In this document: one piece after another, positions 51,441 through 59,349 of the stretch
Position numbering within the stretch: position 1 is the stretch's first letter
Layout: each line of letters starts with the position of its first letter
Source of the DNA: JACDBZ01 sp036262075
Lineage (GTDB): Bacteria > Chloroflexota > Limnocylindria > QHBO01
Reading direction: 5' to 3'
Assembly: GCA_036262075.1 (NCBI GenBank)
Contig: DATAJO010000025.1
Span: forward strand, 1-64,000
Length of the DNA: 64,000 bases
Made by a program: the position numbers and the translations under genes
Notes under the pieces: model-generated
Seen by the model: the letters and a program-made list of their open reading frames with translations, nothing else
Database searches by the model: none
What the model was told of the DNA's origin: nothing

Positions 51441-51719
51441 GCGAGCGCGCGTGGGCCGCGAACGGGCCGAATGCCCACCTGGTAAGCATTACGCGGGTTA
51501 CCCGCGTGCGAACGGGCCACATTCCCTCCAGGTGAGCATTACGCGGGTTACCCGCGTGCGAAGGGGCCAAATTCCCTCCAGGTGAGCACGGCCACGCTCG
51601 CCGAGGTCGCGGCACGCTCGCGCAATGGCGTTAACGCTCACCTGGTGGGAATCTGGTCGGTTCGAGCGGCGATGACCAACGTAACGCTCACCGGCGGAAA
51701 TTGACCGATTGGAGCGCCG
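51441..51719. repeat. mirrored array of 50-bp repeats
   Basis: Three forward 50-bp units start at 51441 (degenerate), 51491 and 51541, with core words GGGCCACATTCCCTCCAGGTGAGC. Two inverted units carry TAACGCTCACC at 51632 and 51682, also 50 bp apart. Forward units 2 and 3 contain the hairpin ACGCGGG-TTA-CCCGCGT. The array lies between convergent hmgA and DUF1801 genes. No gene is visible. Confidence 0.85.
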
Positions 51720-51728
51720 GTCAGCCAC

Positions 51729-52160
51729 TCACCCGGCGGAGGCGACCAGCTCCCGGGCCCGAGCGGCCATCTCGCGCAGCACGGCGAGATCGACGTCCGA
51801 CGCTCGCTTCAGCTGGATGTTGGCGCGCTTCGCCTTGACCTTGCCCAGCCGCGGACCGTAGGTCTCGCTGAGGTACGCGCCGTCGTCGTTGGCGTTCACG
51901 TAGATGGACAGGTAGCTCTTCTGCGCGGCGAGGCCGACGACGAACCACTCCCCGCTGGCGCCGCTGCGACCGACGTAGCGGTACGCCCCGTAGCCGATGA
52001 TGTGCTGCTGCGTCCCGCCCCAGAACGCCCCCTCCCACAGCACGCGCTCGTCGCCGGCGAAGGCATCGGCGAGCGCAGCGTCCAGCGCGACCATGTCCTC
52101 CCGGACCTCATCGGGCAGGCTGGCGAGGAAGGCATCGGGCGAGGTGGTCGAGCGCTGCAT
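51729..52160 (-). CDS. DUF1801 (YdhG-like) protein
   Basis: A 143-residue protein of the DUF1801 family: LDAALADAFAGDERVLWEGAFWGG near 27-50, the YRYVGRSGASGEWFVVGL strand pair, and a C-terminal KRASDVDLAVLREM helix. Some members have been described as iron chaperones; the role here is unknown. An AGGAG precedes the ATG. Confidence 0.85.
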   Translation of the reverse strand: MQRSTTSPDAFLASLPDEVREDMVALDAALADAFAGDERVLWEGAFWGGTQQHIIGYGAYRYVGRSGASGEWFVVGLAAQKSYLSIYVNANDDGAYLSETYGPRLGKVKAKRANIQLKRASDVDLAVLREMAARARELVASAG

Positions 52161-52239
52161 CGGTCTTGCTCCTTCCGGCCGGGTCGATTGGTGCGATTCT
52201 CGCAGTACGATCCGGCGTGAGTTACCAGGAGTCCCGCGA

Positions 52240-52677
52240 ATGACCGATGCGACCGCCATTCCCGTCAACCTGTTCGAGAACGAGCGCGAGCTGATGGTGC
52301 TGGCGCCGATGCCCGGCGTCGGGCCCGAGGACATCGAGATCGAGGTAGCCGAGGGACGGCTGACCCTGCGCGCCAGCCAGCACGGCGAGGGGCAGGAGCG
52401 GATCGCCTACATCACGCGTGAGTGGTCGTACGGGCCGTACGAGCGGACGATCGACCTGCCGCGGACCGTCGACGGCAGCCGGGCGAACGTGACGTTCGGG
52501 AACGGCGTCCTGTCGGTCACGCTGCCGAAGGCCGAGGCCACGACGCCGGCCCGCCTCTTCGTGGCGCGGACCGGCCAGGCCAGAGGTGTCACGGCCGGCC
52601 ACCACGGTACGCGCGGCGGTGACGACGACGATCCGACGCCGGACGACGGCAGCAGCGCGACGACGGTCATCGGGTGA
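52240..52677 (+). CDS. Hsp20/alpha-crystallin small heat-shock protein
   Basis: A 145-residue holdase chaperone. The alpha-crystallin domain spans about residues 8-100, with MPGVGPEDIEIEVAEGRLTL, SYGPYERTIDLP and the FGNGVLSVTLPK strand typical of Hsp20. The C-terminal tail is acidic and lacks a clear I-x-I. A TACGAT (52206-52211) and AGGAG precede the ATG. It overlaps the sixA gene (GTGA), linking a chaperone to a phosphatase in one transcript. Confidence 0.93.
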   Translation: MTDATAIPVNLFENERELMVLAPMPGVGPEDIEIEVAEGRLTLRASQHGEGQERIAYITREWSYGPYERTIDLPRTVDGSRANVTFGNGVLSVTLPKAEATTPARLFVARTGQARGVTAGHHGTRGGDDDDPTPDDGSSATTVIG

Positions 52678-53159
52678 TCCTCTATTTCCTCCGCCACGGC
52701 AAGGCCGGCGACCCGCGCCCCGTCGACGACGACACCCGGCCGCTGACGCCCGCGGGCGAGGCCGCGCTCCGTGCCGCCGGCCCGCTGTGGCGCCGGCTCC
52801 ACCTCCGGCCCGACGTCGTCCTCACCTCGCCGCTGACCCGTGCGGTCCAGACCGCCGAGCTGTTCTGCGAGGCCATCGGCGGCCGGCCGACCCTCGACGA
52901 CCGGCTGCGGCCCGGGGCCAGCTGGGCCGAGCTCGCGCAGGCCATGGCTGCCCAGCCCGACGCGCGGCGGGTACTGTTCGTCGGCCACGAGCCCGACCTG
53001 TCGGCCGCGGTCGCCCTGCTCAGCGGCGCCGCATCGGTGCGGATGCGGAAGGGCGGCATCGCCTGTGTCGAGTTCTACGGCGTTCCCGAGCCGGGGAGCG
53101 GCGAGATCGCCTGGCTGATCGACCCGGACCTGTACACCGACGACACGCAGGGAGACTGA
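52674..53159 (+). CDS. sixA: SixA-type histidine phosphatase
   Basis: A 161-residue branch-1 histidine phosphatase. The phospho-acceptor RHG is at residues 7-9 (YFLRHGKAGDP), LTSPLTRAVQT holds the second Arg, and FVGHEPD supplies the second catalytic His. SixA removes phosphate from phosphohistidine. It is coupled to hsp20 and followed 6 nt later by a cupin gene. Confidence 0.92.
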   Translation: MILYFLRHGKAGDPRPVDDDTRPLTPAGEAALRAAGPLWRRLHLRPDVVLTSPLTRAVQTAELFCEAIGGRPTLDDRLRPGASWAELAQAMAAQPDARRVLFVGHEPDLSAAVALLSGAASVRMRKGGIACVEFYGVPEPGSGEIAWLIDPDLYTDDTQGD

Positions 53160-53165
53160 CCACCC

Positions 53166-53531
53166 ATGCCCGAGTCCGCCGCCATCGTCCGCAGCTTCAC
53201 CGATCCCGACGAGCATCGCGACTTCCCGCTCGGCCGATTCGACCTCGTGCAGATCGGCGGCATGTCCGTGGGACGCGCCGAGTACGAGCCGGGCTGGCGA
53301 TGGTCCGAGCACGTCGGCCAGGCCCTCGGGCAGTCCGTGTGCGAGGTCGCCCATCTCGGCCTCGTCCTGTCGGGCCGCAACCGGATCGAGATGACCGACG
53401 GCCGGGTCGTCGAGGTCGGCCCCGGCGACCTGTTCGAGATCGGCCCGGGCCACGACTCGGTGGTCATCGGCGACGAGCCGTACGTCAGCATCCACTTCCT
53501 CGGCGCCGACCAGTACGCCACCAAGAGGTGA
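53166..53531 (+). CDS. cupin domain protein
   Basis: A 121-residue single cupin barrel (VCEVAHLGLVLSGRNRIEMTDG, then VEVGPGDLFEIGPGHDSVVIGDEP). The usual metal-binding His set is only partly present. Function unknown. It overlaps the following Nudix gene by the GTGA junction and belongs to the hsp20-sixA-cupin-Nudix run. Confidence 0.85.
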   Translation: MPESAAIVRSFTDPDEHRDFPLGRFDLVQIGGMSVGRAEYEPGWRWSEHVGQALGQSVCEVAHLGLVLSGRNRIEMTDGRVVEVGPGDLFEIGPGHDSVVIGDEPYVSIHFLGADQYATKR

Positions 53532-53977
53532 CCGATGCGCCGCGGCGCGTCACGCGCGTCAGCGCCTACGCGGTGTGCCTCGACGACGACGCCCGGCTGC
53601 TCCTATGCCGGATCGCGCCGGGCTACACGATGAGCGACGACGGCCGCTGGACGCTGCCCGGTGGCGGCCTCGAGCACGGCGAGGACCCGCGCGACGCGGC
53701 GCTGCGCGAGCTGGCCGAGGAGACCGGCCTGCGTGGCGAGCTCGGCGAGGTGCTCCTCGTCGACTCGTGGGCGCGGCGCATCCGTGAGCGCGACGGCAGC
53801 GAGACCGACTACCACGGCATCCGCATCTGCTACCGCTGCCGCATCGTCGGCGGCGAGCTGCGTGACGAGGTCGGCGGCTCGTCCGATGCCGCGGCCTGGT
53901 TCACCGCCGACGGGCTGCGCGAGCTTCCGCTCGTCGGGCTGGTCACCGCGGTCCTGCCACGCATCGGTGTAGCCTGA
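53528..53977 (+). CDS. Nudix hydrolase
   Basis: A 149-residue Nudix protein with the Nudix box GGGLEHGEDPRDAALRELAE followed by ETGL, consistent with an (d)NTP- or NDP-sugar-type hydrolase. The GTG start overlaps the cupin stop. The substrate is unknown. Confidence 0.9.
   Translation: MTDAPRRVTRVSAYAVCLDDDARLLLCRIAPGYTMSDDGRWTLPGGGLEHGEDPRDAALRELAEETGLRGELGEVLLVDSWARRIRERDGSETDYHGIRICYRCRIVGGELRDEVGGSSDAAAWFTADGLRELPLVGLVTAVLPRIGVA
53970..53975 (+). promoter_or_regulatory. leaderless -10 for the DUF6941 gene
   Basis: TAGCCT, preceded by GCATCGGTG and 7 nt before the ATG. It overlaps the last codon of the Nudix gene. Confidence 0.6.
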
Positions 53978-53982
53978 GCCGG

Positions 53983-54390
53983 ATGGCCGATCTCCAGCTG
54001 CACACGCTCCTGCTGTGCGACTACGCGCTCACCGCGCAGGACGGGAAGATCAGCGCCATCGGCGTGTTCAGCCAGATCAATATCGGACGGCTGCCGGCGA
54101 CGCACGGCCGATGCTTCATCGTCGCCATCCTCGAGGCCGAGCCCGGCCCGCACGAGCTCACCCTCCAGGTCGTCAGCCCCACCGGGCGGCCGACCCTGTC
54201 ACAGGCGCCGCGGCTGCGGATCACCGTGCCGCAGAACGCGACCACGGCGAACATCGTCGCCGACCTCAAGGGCATGAAGCTCGAGGAGATCGGGCGCTAC
54301 CGGATCGAGATCCGCGCCGGCGATCGGCTCCTCGGCAGCACGCCGTTCACCGTCAACCTCATCCTCCGCCAGCCGCCGGCCAACGCCTGA
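53983..54390 (+). CDS. DUF6941-like protein
   Basis: A 135-residue beta-rich soluble protein opening LQLHTLLLCDYALTAQDGKIS and continuing with AIGVFSQINIGRLP, the pattern of the DUF6941 group. Function unknown. It is separately promoted and lies before the Ada-like gene. Confidence 0.75.
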   Translation: MADLQLHTLLLCDYALTAQDGKISAIGVFSQINIGRLPATHGRCFIVAILEAEPGPHELTLQVVSPTGRPTLSQAPRLRITVPQNATTANIVADLKGMKLEEIGRYRIEIRAGDRLLGSTPFTVNLILRQPPANA

Positions 54391-54426
54391 CCTCACACCG
54401 CGCGACCGGCCGGCGTTTCCACCGAC

Positions 54427-55221
54427 ATGAGCATCGCCGCCACCGCCACCGACTCCGACTCCGACTCCGAAAACGCCTTCGAGCGCGCCTTCTCCGCCGC
54501 GGATCCCGCCTGGGACGGCGTCTTCGTCGCCGCCGTGCGCACCACCGGCATCTTCTGCCGCCCCTCGTGCCGGGTGCGCAAGCCGCTGCGCAGGAACGTC
54601 ACCTTCCTGACCGATGCGGCCGCGGCCCGCGCGGCCGGCTACCGGCCCTGCCTGCGCTGCCAGCCGGAGGCCGGGACCCCGGTCGCGCTGCGCGAGATCG
54701 CCACGCCCGTCGGGCGGATGACCCTCGGCGCGACCGATCGCGTCCTCGTCCTCGCCGACTTCACCCACCGCGCCATGATGCCGGCCCAGCTCGCGTCCGT
54801 TCGGCGCCGGATCGGCCCCACCCACGACGGCGCCGCGCCGCTCCTCGACCGCGCGGAGGAGCAGCTGGCCGAATTCTTCGACGGGAGGCGGACGGCGTTC
54901 GACCTGCCGATCAACGCGCCCGGCAGCGCGTTCCAGGAGCGGGTGTGGGCCGAGCTGCGGCGAATCCCGTATGGCGAGACGATCTCGTACCGCGACCTCG
55001 CCGAGCGCGTCGACTCACCGCGGGCGCCGCGCGCCGTCGGGCGGGCGAACGGCTCGAACCGGCTGGCGATCGTCATCCCCTGCCACCGGGTGATCGCCGC
55101 CAACGGCGGGCTCGGCGGCTACGGCGGCGGGCTGCCCGCGAAGCGGCTCCTGCTCGACCTCGAGTCCGGCCGCGGTGCCGGCTACTCGCCGGTCTTGAAG
55201 TCGGCGCCGAGGGCGTGGTAG
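54427..55221 (+). CDS. ada: Ada zinc domain fused directly to O6-alkylguanine-DNA alkyltransferase
   Basis: A 264-residue DNA-repair protein. Residues about 25-82 are the Ada N-terminal zinc domain (Cys44, Cys48, Cys75, Cys78; GIFCRPSC and RPCLRCQPE), which in E. coli Ada accepts methyl from phosphotriesters. Residues about 90-250 are the alkyltransferase with acceptor Cys219 (IPCHRVI). The AraC-type helix-turn-helix domains that separate them in classical Ada (about 350 residues) are absent: only about 10 residues lie between. It could repair but not act as the usual activator. An Asp-Ser repeat opens the protein. Its 3' end overlaps fabI by 40 nt. Confidence 0.92.
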   Translation: MSIAATATDSDSDSENAFERAFSAADPAWDGVFVAAVRTTGIFCRPSCRVRKPLRRNVTFLTDAAAARAAGYRPCLRCQPEAGTPVALREIATPVGRMTLGATDRVLVLADFTHRAMMPAQLASVRRRIGPTHDGAAPLLDRAEEQLAEFFDGRRTAFDLPINAPGSAFQERVWAELRRIPYGETISYRDLAERVDSPRAPRAVGRANGSNRLAIVIPCHRVIAANGGLGGYGGGLPAKRLLLDLESGRGAGYSPVLKSAPRAW

Positions 55222-55979
55222 CCGCCGTCGACGTGGACCATCTCGCCGGTCGTCATCGACGCCCAGTCGCTCATGAGGAAGCAGCACATGTGGCCGACGG
55301 CGGTCGCATCGGTCAGTGACCAGGCCAGGGGAGCGCGCCTGGCCCAGGTGCCGGCGATGGCGTCGAAGCCGGGGATGTTCTTGCCGGCCATCGTGCGAAT
55401 CGGCCCGGCAGAAACGGTGTTGACCCGGATGTTGTGCTCGCCCAGGTCGCGCGCGAGGTAGCGCGTGGTGGCCTCGAGCCCGGCCTTGGCGACGCCCATC
55501 CAGTCGTAGATCGGCCAGGCGAAGCGGCCGTCGAAGGTGAGCGACACGACCGATGCGCCGCCATCGGCTCCCGCCGCCTTCAGCGGCTCGAGGAGGCCGA
55601 CGGTCAGCGCCTTGAGCGAGAAGGCCGAGGTCCGGAATCCGAACGCGACGCTCTCCCACGGCGCGGTGAGGAAGTTCCCGCCGAGCGCGTCCTGGGGCAT
55701 GAAGCCGATCGAGTGGAGCACGCCGTCCAGGCGTCCCCATCGGCGCGTCACCTCGTCGGCGACGGCGGCGACGTCCTCGTCCGAGTTGACGTCCATCTGC
55801 ATCACGTCGGGCGTCGTCGGCAGCTTCTTCGCCACGCGCTCGGTGAGCCGAACGCCCTTGCCGACGTTCGTGAGCAGGATCTCCGCCCCGGATTCCTGGG
55901 CGACCTTCGCGACCGCGAAGGCCATGCTGTCGTCGGTCAGGACCCCGGTGATGAGCAGCTTCTTGCCGTCGAGCAGCAT
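55182..55979 (-). CDS. fabI: enoyl-[acyl-carrier-protein] reductase
   Basis: A 265-residue SDR-type FabI/InhA-like enzyme reducing trans-2-enoyl-ACP in fatty-acid elongation. The N-terminal LLDGKKLLITGVLTDDSMAF site, the SIGFMP segment near 92 and the catalytic Tyr/Lys of YDWMGVAKA (about 158-166) are present. It stands alone and is antisense to the end of the Ada-like gene. Confidence 0.95.
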   Translation of the reverse strand: MLLDGKKLLITGVLTDDSMAFAVAKVAQESGAEILLTNVGKGVRLTERVAKKLPTTPDVMQMDVNSDEDVAAVADEVTRRWGRLDGVLHSIGFMPQDALGGNFLTAPWESVAFGFRTSAFSLKALTVGLLEPLKAAGADGGASVVSLTFDGRFAWPIYDWMGVAKAGLEATTRYLARDLGEHNIRVNTVSAGPIRTMAGKNIPGFDAIAGTWARRAPLAWSLTDATAVGHMCCFLMSDWASMTTGEMVHVDGGYHALGADFKTGE

Positions 55980-56062
55980 TCGCGGTCGGGCCTCCAGCGA
56001 TCGAGTTGGACCGATGCGCGCCTCCGGCGCGACGTGACCGGGATTGTACCCGCCGATCGAGC

Positions 56063-57325
56063 TCAGCCCTTGGCGCCTGGCGGCCCGATGGGACGGATCG
56101 CCGGCGGCGGCACCTCGATCGCGTCACCGCCATCGAGCGGCACGAGGAGGTATCGGTGCGTCATCTCGTCGCCGTCGAGGCCGCCCTGGATGACGACCAC
56201 CCAACCGTCGGGGACCGCCATCGGGTATGTCCGATCGGCGAGCGCCATCCAGTCCCCCGGAGGGGCCTCCAGGAGGGTCTGGCGCTCTTCCGTCGACGGG
56301 TCCGTCGCGACGAGGGTCGTCAGCATGCCGCCACTCTCGATGCCGACGAGCACCGGACGGCCGTCGACGGAGCGGACGGTGCTGTCGAGGGCCGTGCTCC
56401 GAAGATCGAAGCTCGTCCCCGACTCGATGTCGACCAATTGCGCCGCGCATCCGGCGTTCCCGCAGCGGTCGACGACGATCAGCCCGCCGGCGCCGAGGTC
56501 GGCGACCGTGATCATGCCGACGCCCGCGCCCATGCCCAGGTCGTGCACCTCATCGGACTCGAGGGCGACGATGACCTGCTGGCAACCAGCCGCTCCCCGG
56601 CAGGCGTCGCGATACAGGTGCCGCCCGTCGCGGCTGATGTCGATCCTCACGGTGAATGGCGCCACGGCGACGAGGCGAACCGGTCCCAGAGCCTCACCAC
56701 CCACCGGCGCCAGGACCGGCGTCATCCGGCCCGATCCGTCGAGCGCGAGCCGGAATACGCCGAGATCGGTCTCCGGCTGCCCACGCTCCACGAGCGCGAG
56801 ATACACGGCCGAGCCGTCCGGGGCGGCCGCAATCGACCACACCGCCTCGTCCAGGGTCGCGAGGACCTCGGGCTCGGCATCGGGGCGGATCGGTACGCGG
56901 GCGACCGTCGACGTCTCGCCGTCGTCGGCCACGAACGCGACGCTGCCGCCTGCGGGACGGGCGACGGCCGGCGATCGCGCGAGGTCGATGGTCGTGTCAA
57001 CGGACCATGGGACCTCCATGTCGATCCGCGGCGCGACGTCGCCGAGCATCCCCGCCTGGAGGACGAACACTCCCTGGTTTCCATCGGGCGGGAGCTGCGA
57101 GAAGAAGGCCCAGGCGATCCCCTCGACCTCGGGTGCCGCGCTCGCCGTGGCGTCGGCCAGGTCGGGTGTCGTGGCTCGCGGCCAGAAGAGGACGGCAGCA
57201 GCCGTGACGACGGCGACGAGCGCCGTGCCGCCGAGCAGCGCCGGAACGAGCCATCGGCGTCGCATGTCGGGCCCCAGACGCGCCGCCCCGCCGATGCGTT
57301 TCGTGCGACGAGGCTGATCAGCCAT
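56063..57325 (-). CDS. membrane-anchored protein, paralogue of the upstream gene
   Basis: A 420-residue protein with a basic cytoplasmic start, one membrane segment at about 25-48, and an extracytoplasmic domain of repeated beta-strand blocks with paired Cys residues (CRGAAGCQQ near 241 and CGNAGCAAQ near 283). It is probably a propeller-like exported protein, with no named family. It shares the layout and several blocks with the frameshifted gene upstream, pointing to duplication. Its ATG overlaps that gene's intended stop by 8 nt. Confidence 0.75.
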   Translation of the reverse strand: MADQPRRTKRIGGAARLGPDMRRRWLVPALLGGTALVAVVTAAAVLFWPRATTPDLADATASAAPEVEGIAWAFFSQLPPDGNQGVFVLQAGMLGDVAPRIDMEVPWSVDTTIDLARSPAVARPAGGSVAFVADDGETSTVARVPIRPDAEPEVLATLDEAVWSIAAAPDGSAVYLALVERGQPETDLGVFRLALDGSGRMTPVLAPVGGEALGPVRLVAVAPFTVRIDISRDGRHLYRDACRGAAGCQQVIVALESDEVHDLGMGAGVGMITVADLGAGGLIVVDRCGNAGCAAQLVDIESGTSFDLRSTALDSTVRSVDGRPVLVGIESGGMLTTLVATDPSTEERQTLLEAPPGDWMALADRTYPMAVPDGWVVVIQGGLDGDEMTHRYLLVPLDGGDAIEVPPPAIRPIGPPGAKG

Positions 57326-58567
57326 TCAGGCAGCCCTGCGCCGCGCATGGCGCGCCGGGACCGTCCATGCGCAGGAACAGCTCGACCGGGTCGGCGCCGT
57401 CGAGGCTCACGCCGATGGTGCCGCTCTCGCTGTCGACGATGGCCCAGCCGTCCGGCGGGGAGAAGAAGCTGCCGAGCCCGACGTGGATCGCGCCGCCCGG
57501 CGCCGCGTCGAGGAGGTGAACGTCACGGCCATCGACCGGGTCCACGCCCCGAAGCTCGGTCGGGTTCGTCGTGTCGCGCCGCAGGCGCGTGCCGTAGACG
57601 ATGACGACCTGGTCGTCACGGAGCGCGTGACCGCGCCCTGGACGTCGTTGGCCAGCACGCGCCGCTCGTCGGTGCGGAGATCGATCGCCGCCAGCTCGCA
57701 TGGGAACGGCGCGGCCGGCTCGCAGCTGTCGACGACGATGAGCGTCCCGGCGACCATCCCGACGAGGTTGACTGCCTCGAGCCGCCACGTGTCGCCGGCT
57801 CGCAGATCGAGGATGTCGGTCACGCAATCGTCCGGGCCGGTGCACACCGCCCGGGCCAGCAGGCTGCCGTCGCCCGCGATGGCGAGCGTTCCCTGGAACG
57901 AAAGGATGGCGACGCGGCGGATGGGGCCGATGGCGGCGGCGGCGGCCGGCGGGAGGAGCCTGGTGACGCCGGAACCGTCGAGGCCGACCGCGACGACGCC
58001 GACCTCGCGGGGCGGGTCGGCACGCCGGTCGACGAGCTGGAGGTAGGCAGCCGATCCGTCGGGATCCACCACGACCGACCACACGACCTCGCCGAGGTCG
58101 GCGATCACGCGGTCATCGGTGGGATCCGCGATGGCCACGCTGTGGACGACCGATCGCGCGCCGTCGTCGGAGGCGTACACGATCCGGCCACCGACCGGCG
58201 CGGCGACCGGTGGGCGGCGATCGGTCATGGAGAGCGCATCGTTCTGGACGAAGGGGACCACGACGTCGAGCGTCGGGATCGCGGATTCCGCGTCGCCGGC
58301 CCTGATCTGGTACGCGTCCGGCGGGCGGGTCACGTCCTCCTGGACGATATCGGTCAGCACCCAGGTGAACGCGCCGAGATCGGCGGGTTCCGGGTTCGGC
58401 TCGGCTGCGTCGGACGCCGCGGCGGGCACGCTGGAGGTCGCACCGGTGGTGGCGGCTCCGCCGAGGGGCGCCGGTCCAAGCCGCGGGACGATGACTGCGC
58501 CGAGGGCCGCAAGGGCCGCGAGGCCGACGATCGCGAGGATGATCGAGTTCCGGGCCGACGGGCGCAT
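57318..58567 (-). pseudogene. frameshifted paralogue of the membrane-anchored protein
   Basis: From the ATG the frame encodes an N-terminal membrane segment (8-29), a linker and a propeller-like domain matching the next gene's product, up to about residue 310 (ANDVQGAVTR). Near 57605-57630 the sense jumps frame by -1. The continuation (DDQVVIVYGTRLRR, then FSPPDGWAIVDSESG) lies in another frame and stops at 57318, overlapping the next gene's ATG in the operon style. A one-base deletion, a sequence error or a programmed shift would explain it. In-frame reading without a shift ends at 57407. Confidence 0.75.
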
Positions 58568-58632
58568 CGGGCCTGTGACGGACGGTGGCGGTTCGGCGTT
58601 GCGGACCGCATCGGGCTACGATCAGCGGACCC

Positions 58633-59100
58633 ATGATGGTTCGGCTCTACGACTACGAGGTGCCCGCCGCGGACGAGGCCGCGGGCATCCCGGACCTGCG
58701 CGGCGCGCTGGAGACCCTGAACCCGGAGGAGCGGCGAACGCTCCTGACCGGCCTGTTCAAGCCGGAGCGCATGCCCGGCACGATGGAGCGCCTGACGACG
58801 CTCGTCGAGGACGTCGACACGAGCTTCGCGAACGCGCTCGTCACGCTCGACAACGCGACGCGCTCGCGCCGGCTCGTGGCGATCGACGAGGCGAAGGCCA
58901 TCCTCGATCGGTTCCTGCCCGAGTCGGCGATCGCCGGCGTGCGCGAGTGGGACGTCGCCCGGCTCCTCGAGCCCTATGGCGACGGCACGTACCACGGCAA
59001 GCTCCTCAAGCGCACGCGCAAGCAGCTCCGCTCCGTGTCGAGCCGCGACGCGCTCCTCACGCCGTTCCTGTTCCGCCGCAGCTGGGGGGCCGGCACGTGA
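58633..59100 (+). CDS. hypothetical protein
   Basis: A 155-residue helical, charged protein with no membrane segment or recognised domain. The conserved-looking parts are LETLNPEERRTLLTGLFKPERMPG near 28-50 and the basic LLKRTRKQLRSVSSRD near 122-137. A TACGAT hexamer lies 10 nt upstream of the first of two adjacent ATGs. The stop overlaps the start of a small membrane gene. Confidence 0.72.
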   Translation: MMVRLYDYEVPAADEAAGIPDLRGALETLNPEERRTLLTGLFKPERMPGTMERLTTLVEDVDTSFANALVTLDNATRSRRLVAIDEAKAILDRFLPESAIAGVREWDVARLLEPYGDGTYHGKLLKRTRKQLRSVSSRDALLTPFLFRRSWGAGT

Positions 59101-59243
59101 GCCGATCCGCTCGGCGTAGAAAGGGACGGCCGTACCAGCCGCTCCCCGAGCGCCGCAATCCGTGGCTGGCGCGGATCATCATCGTCGCCATCGCGGTGCT
59201 GCTCGTCTTCGGCACGCTCGTGCTGTTCGGCGGCCTCCAGTGA
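59097..59243 (+). CDS. small single-pass membrane protein
   Basis: A 48-residue protein: a basic N-terminus (SRSARRRKGRPYQP, then PERRNPW) and one hydrophobic helix (IIIVAIAVLLVFGTLVLFGG). The GTG start overlaps the stop of the upstream hypothetical gene (GTGA), which is the main support for its being real. Function unknown. Confidence 0.6.
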   Translation: MSRSARRRKGRPYQPLPERRNPWLARIIIVAIAVLLVFGTLVLFGGLQ

Positions 59244-59253
59244 GCGTCGGGAC

Positions 59254-59349
59254 GTGCTGAGCGACACGGCGTGGTGAGCGCCGGGGGCGTGCCGGGCGAC
59301 ACGGCGTGCTGAGCGCCGGGGGCGTGCCGGGCGACACGGCGTGCTGAGC
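59254..59349 (+). repeat. 35-bp tandem repeat covering a translation start
   Basis: GTG(C/G)TGAGCGCCGGGGGCGTGCCGG-type units start at 59271 and 59306 with a further start at 59341. A shortened partial unit begins at 59254. The last unit's GTGCTGAGC forms the first codons of the EamA gene, so the repeat has duplicated the initiation region. Confidence 0.75.

Noticed and set aside
51441..51719. Possible CRISPR array
   Set aside because: Units are 50-bp back-to-back repeats with inverted copies and no spacers of uniform length; no cas genes nearby.
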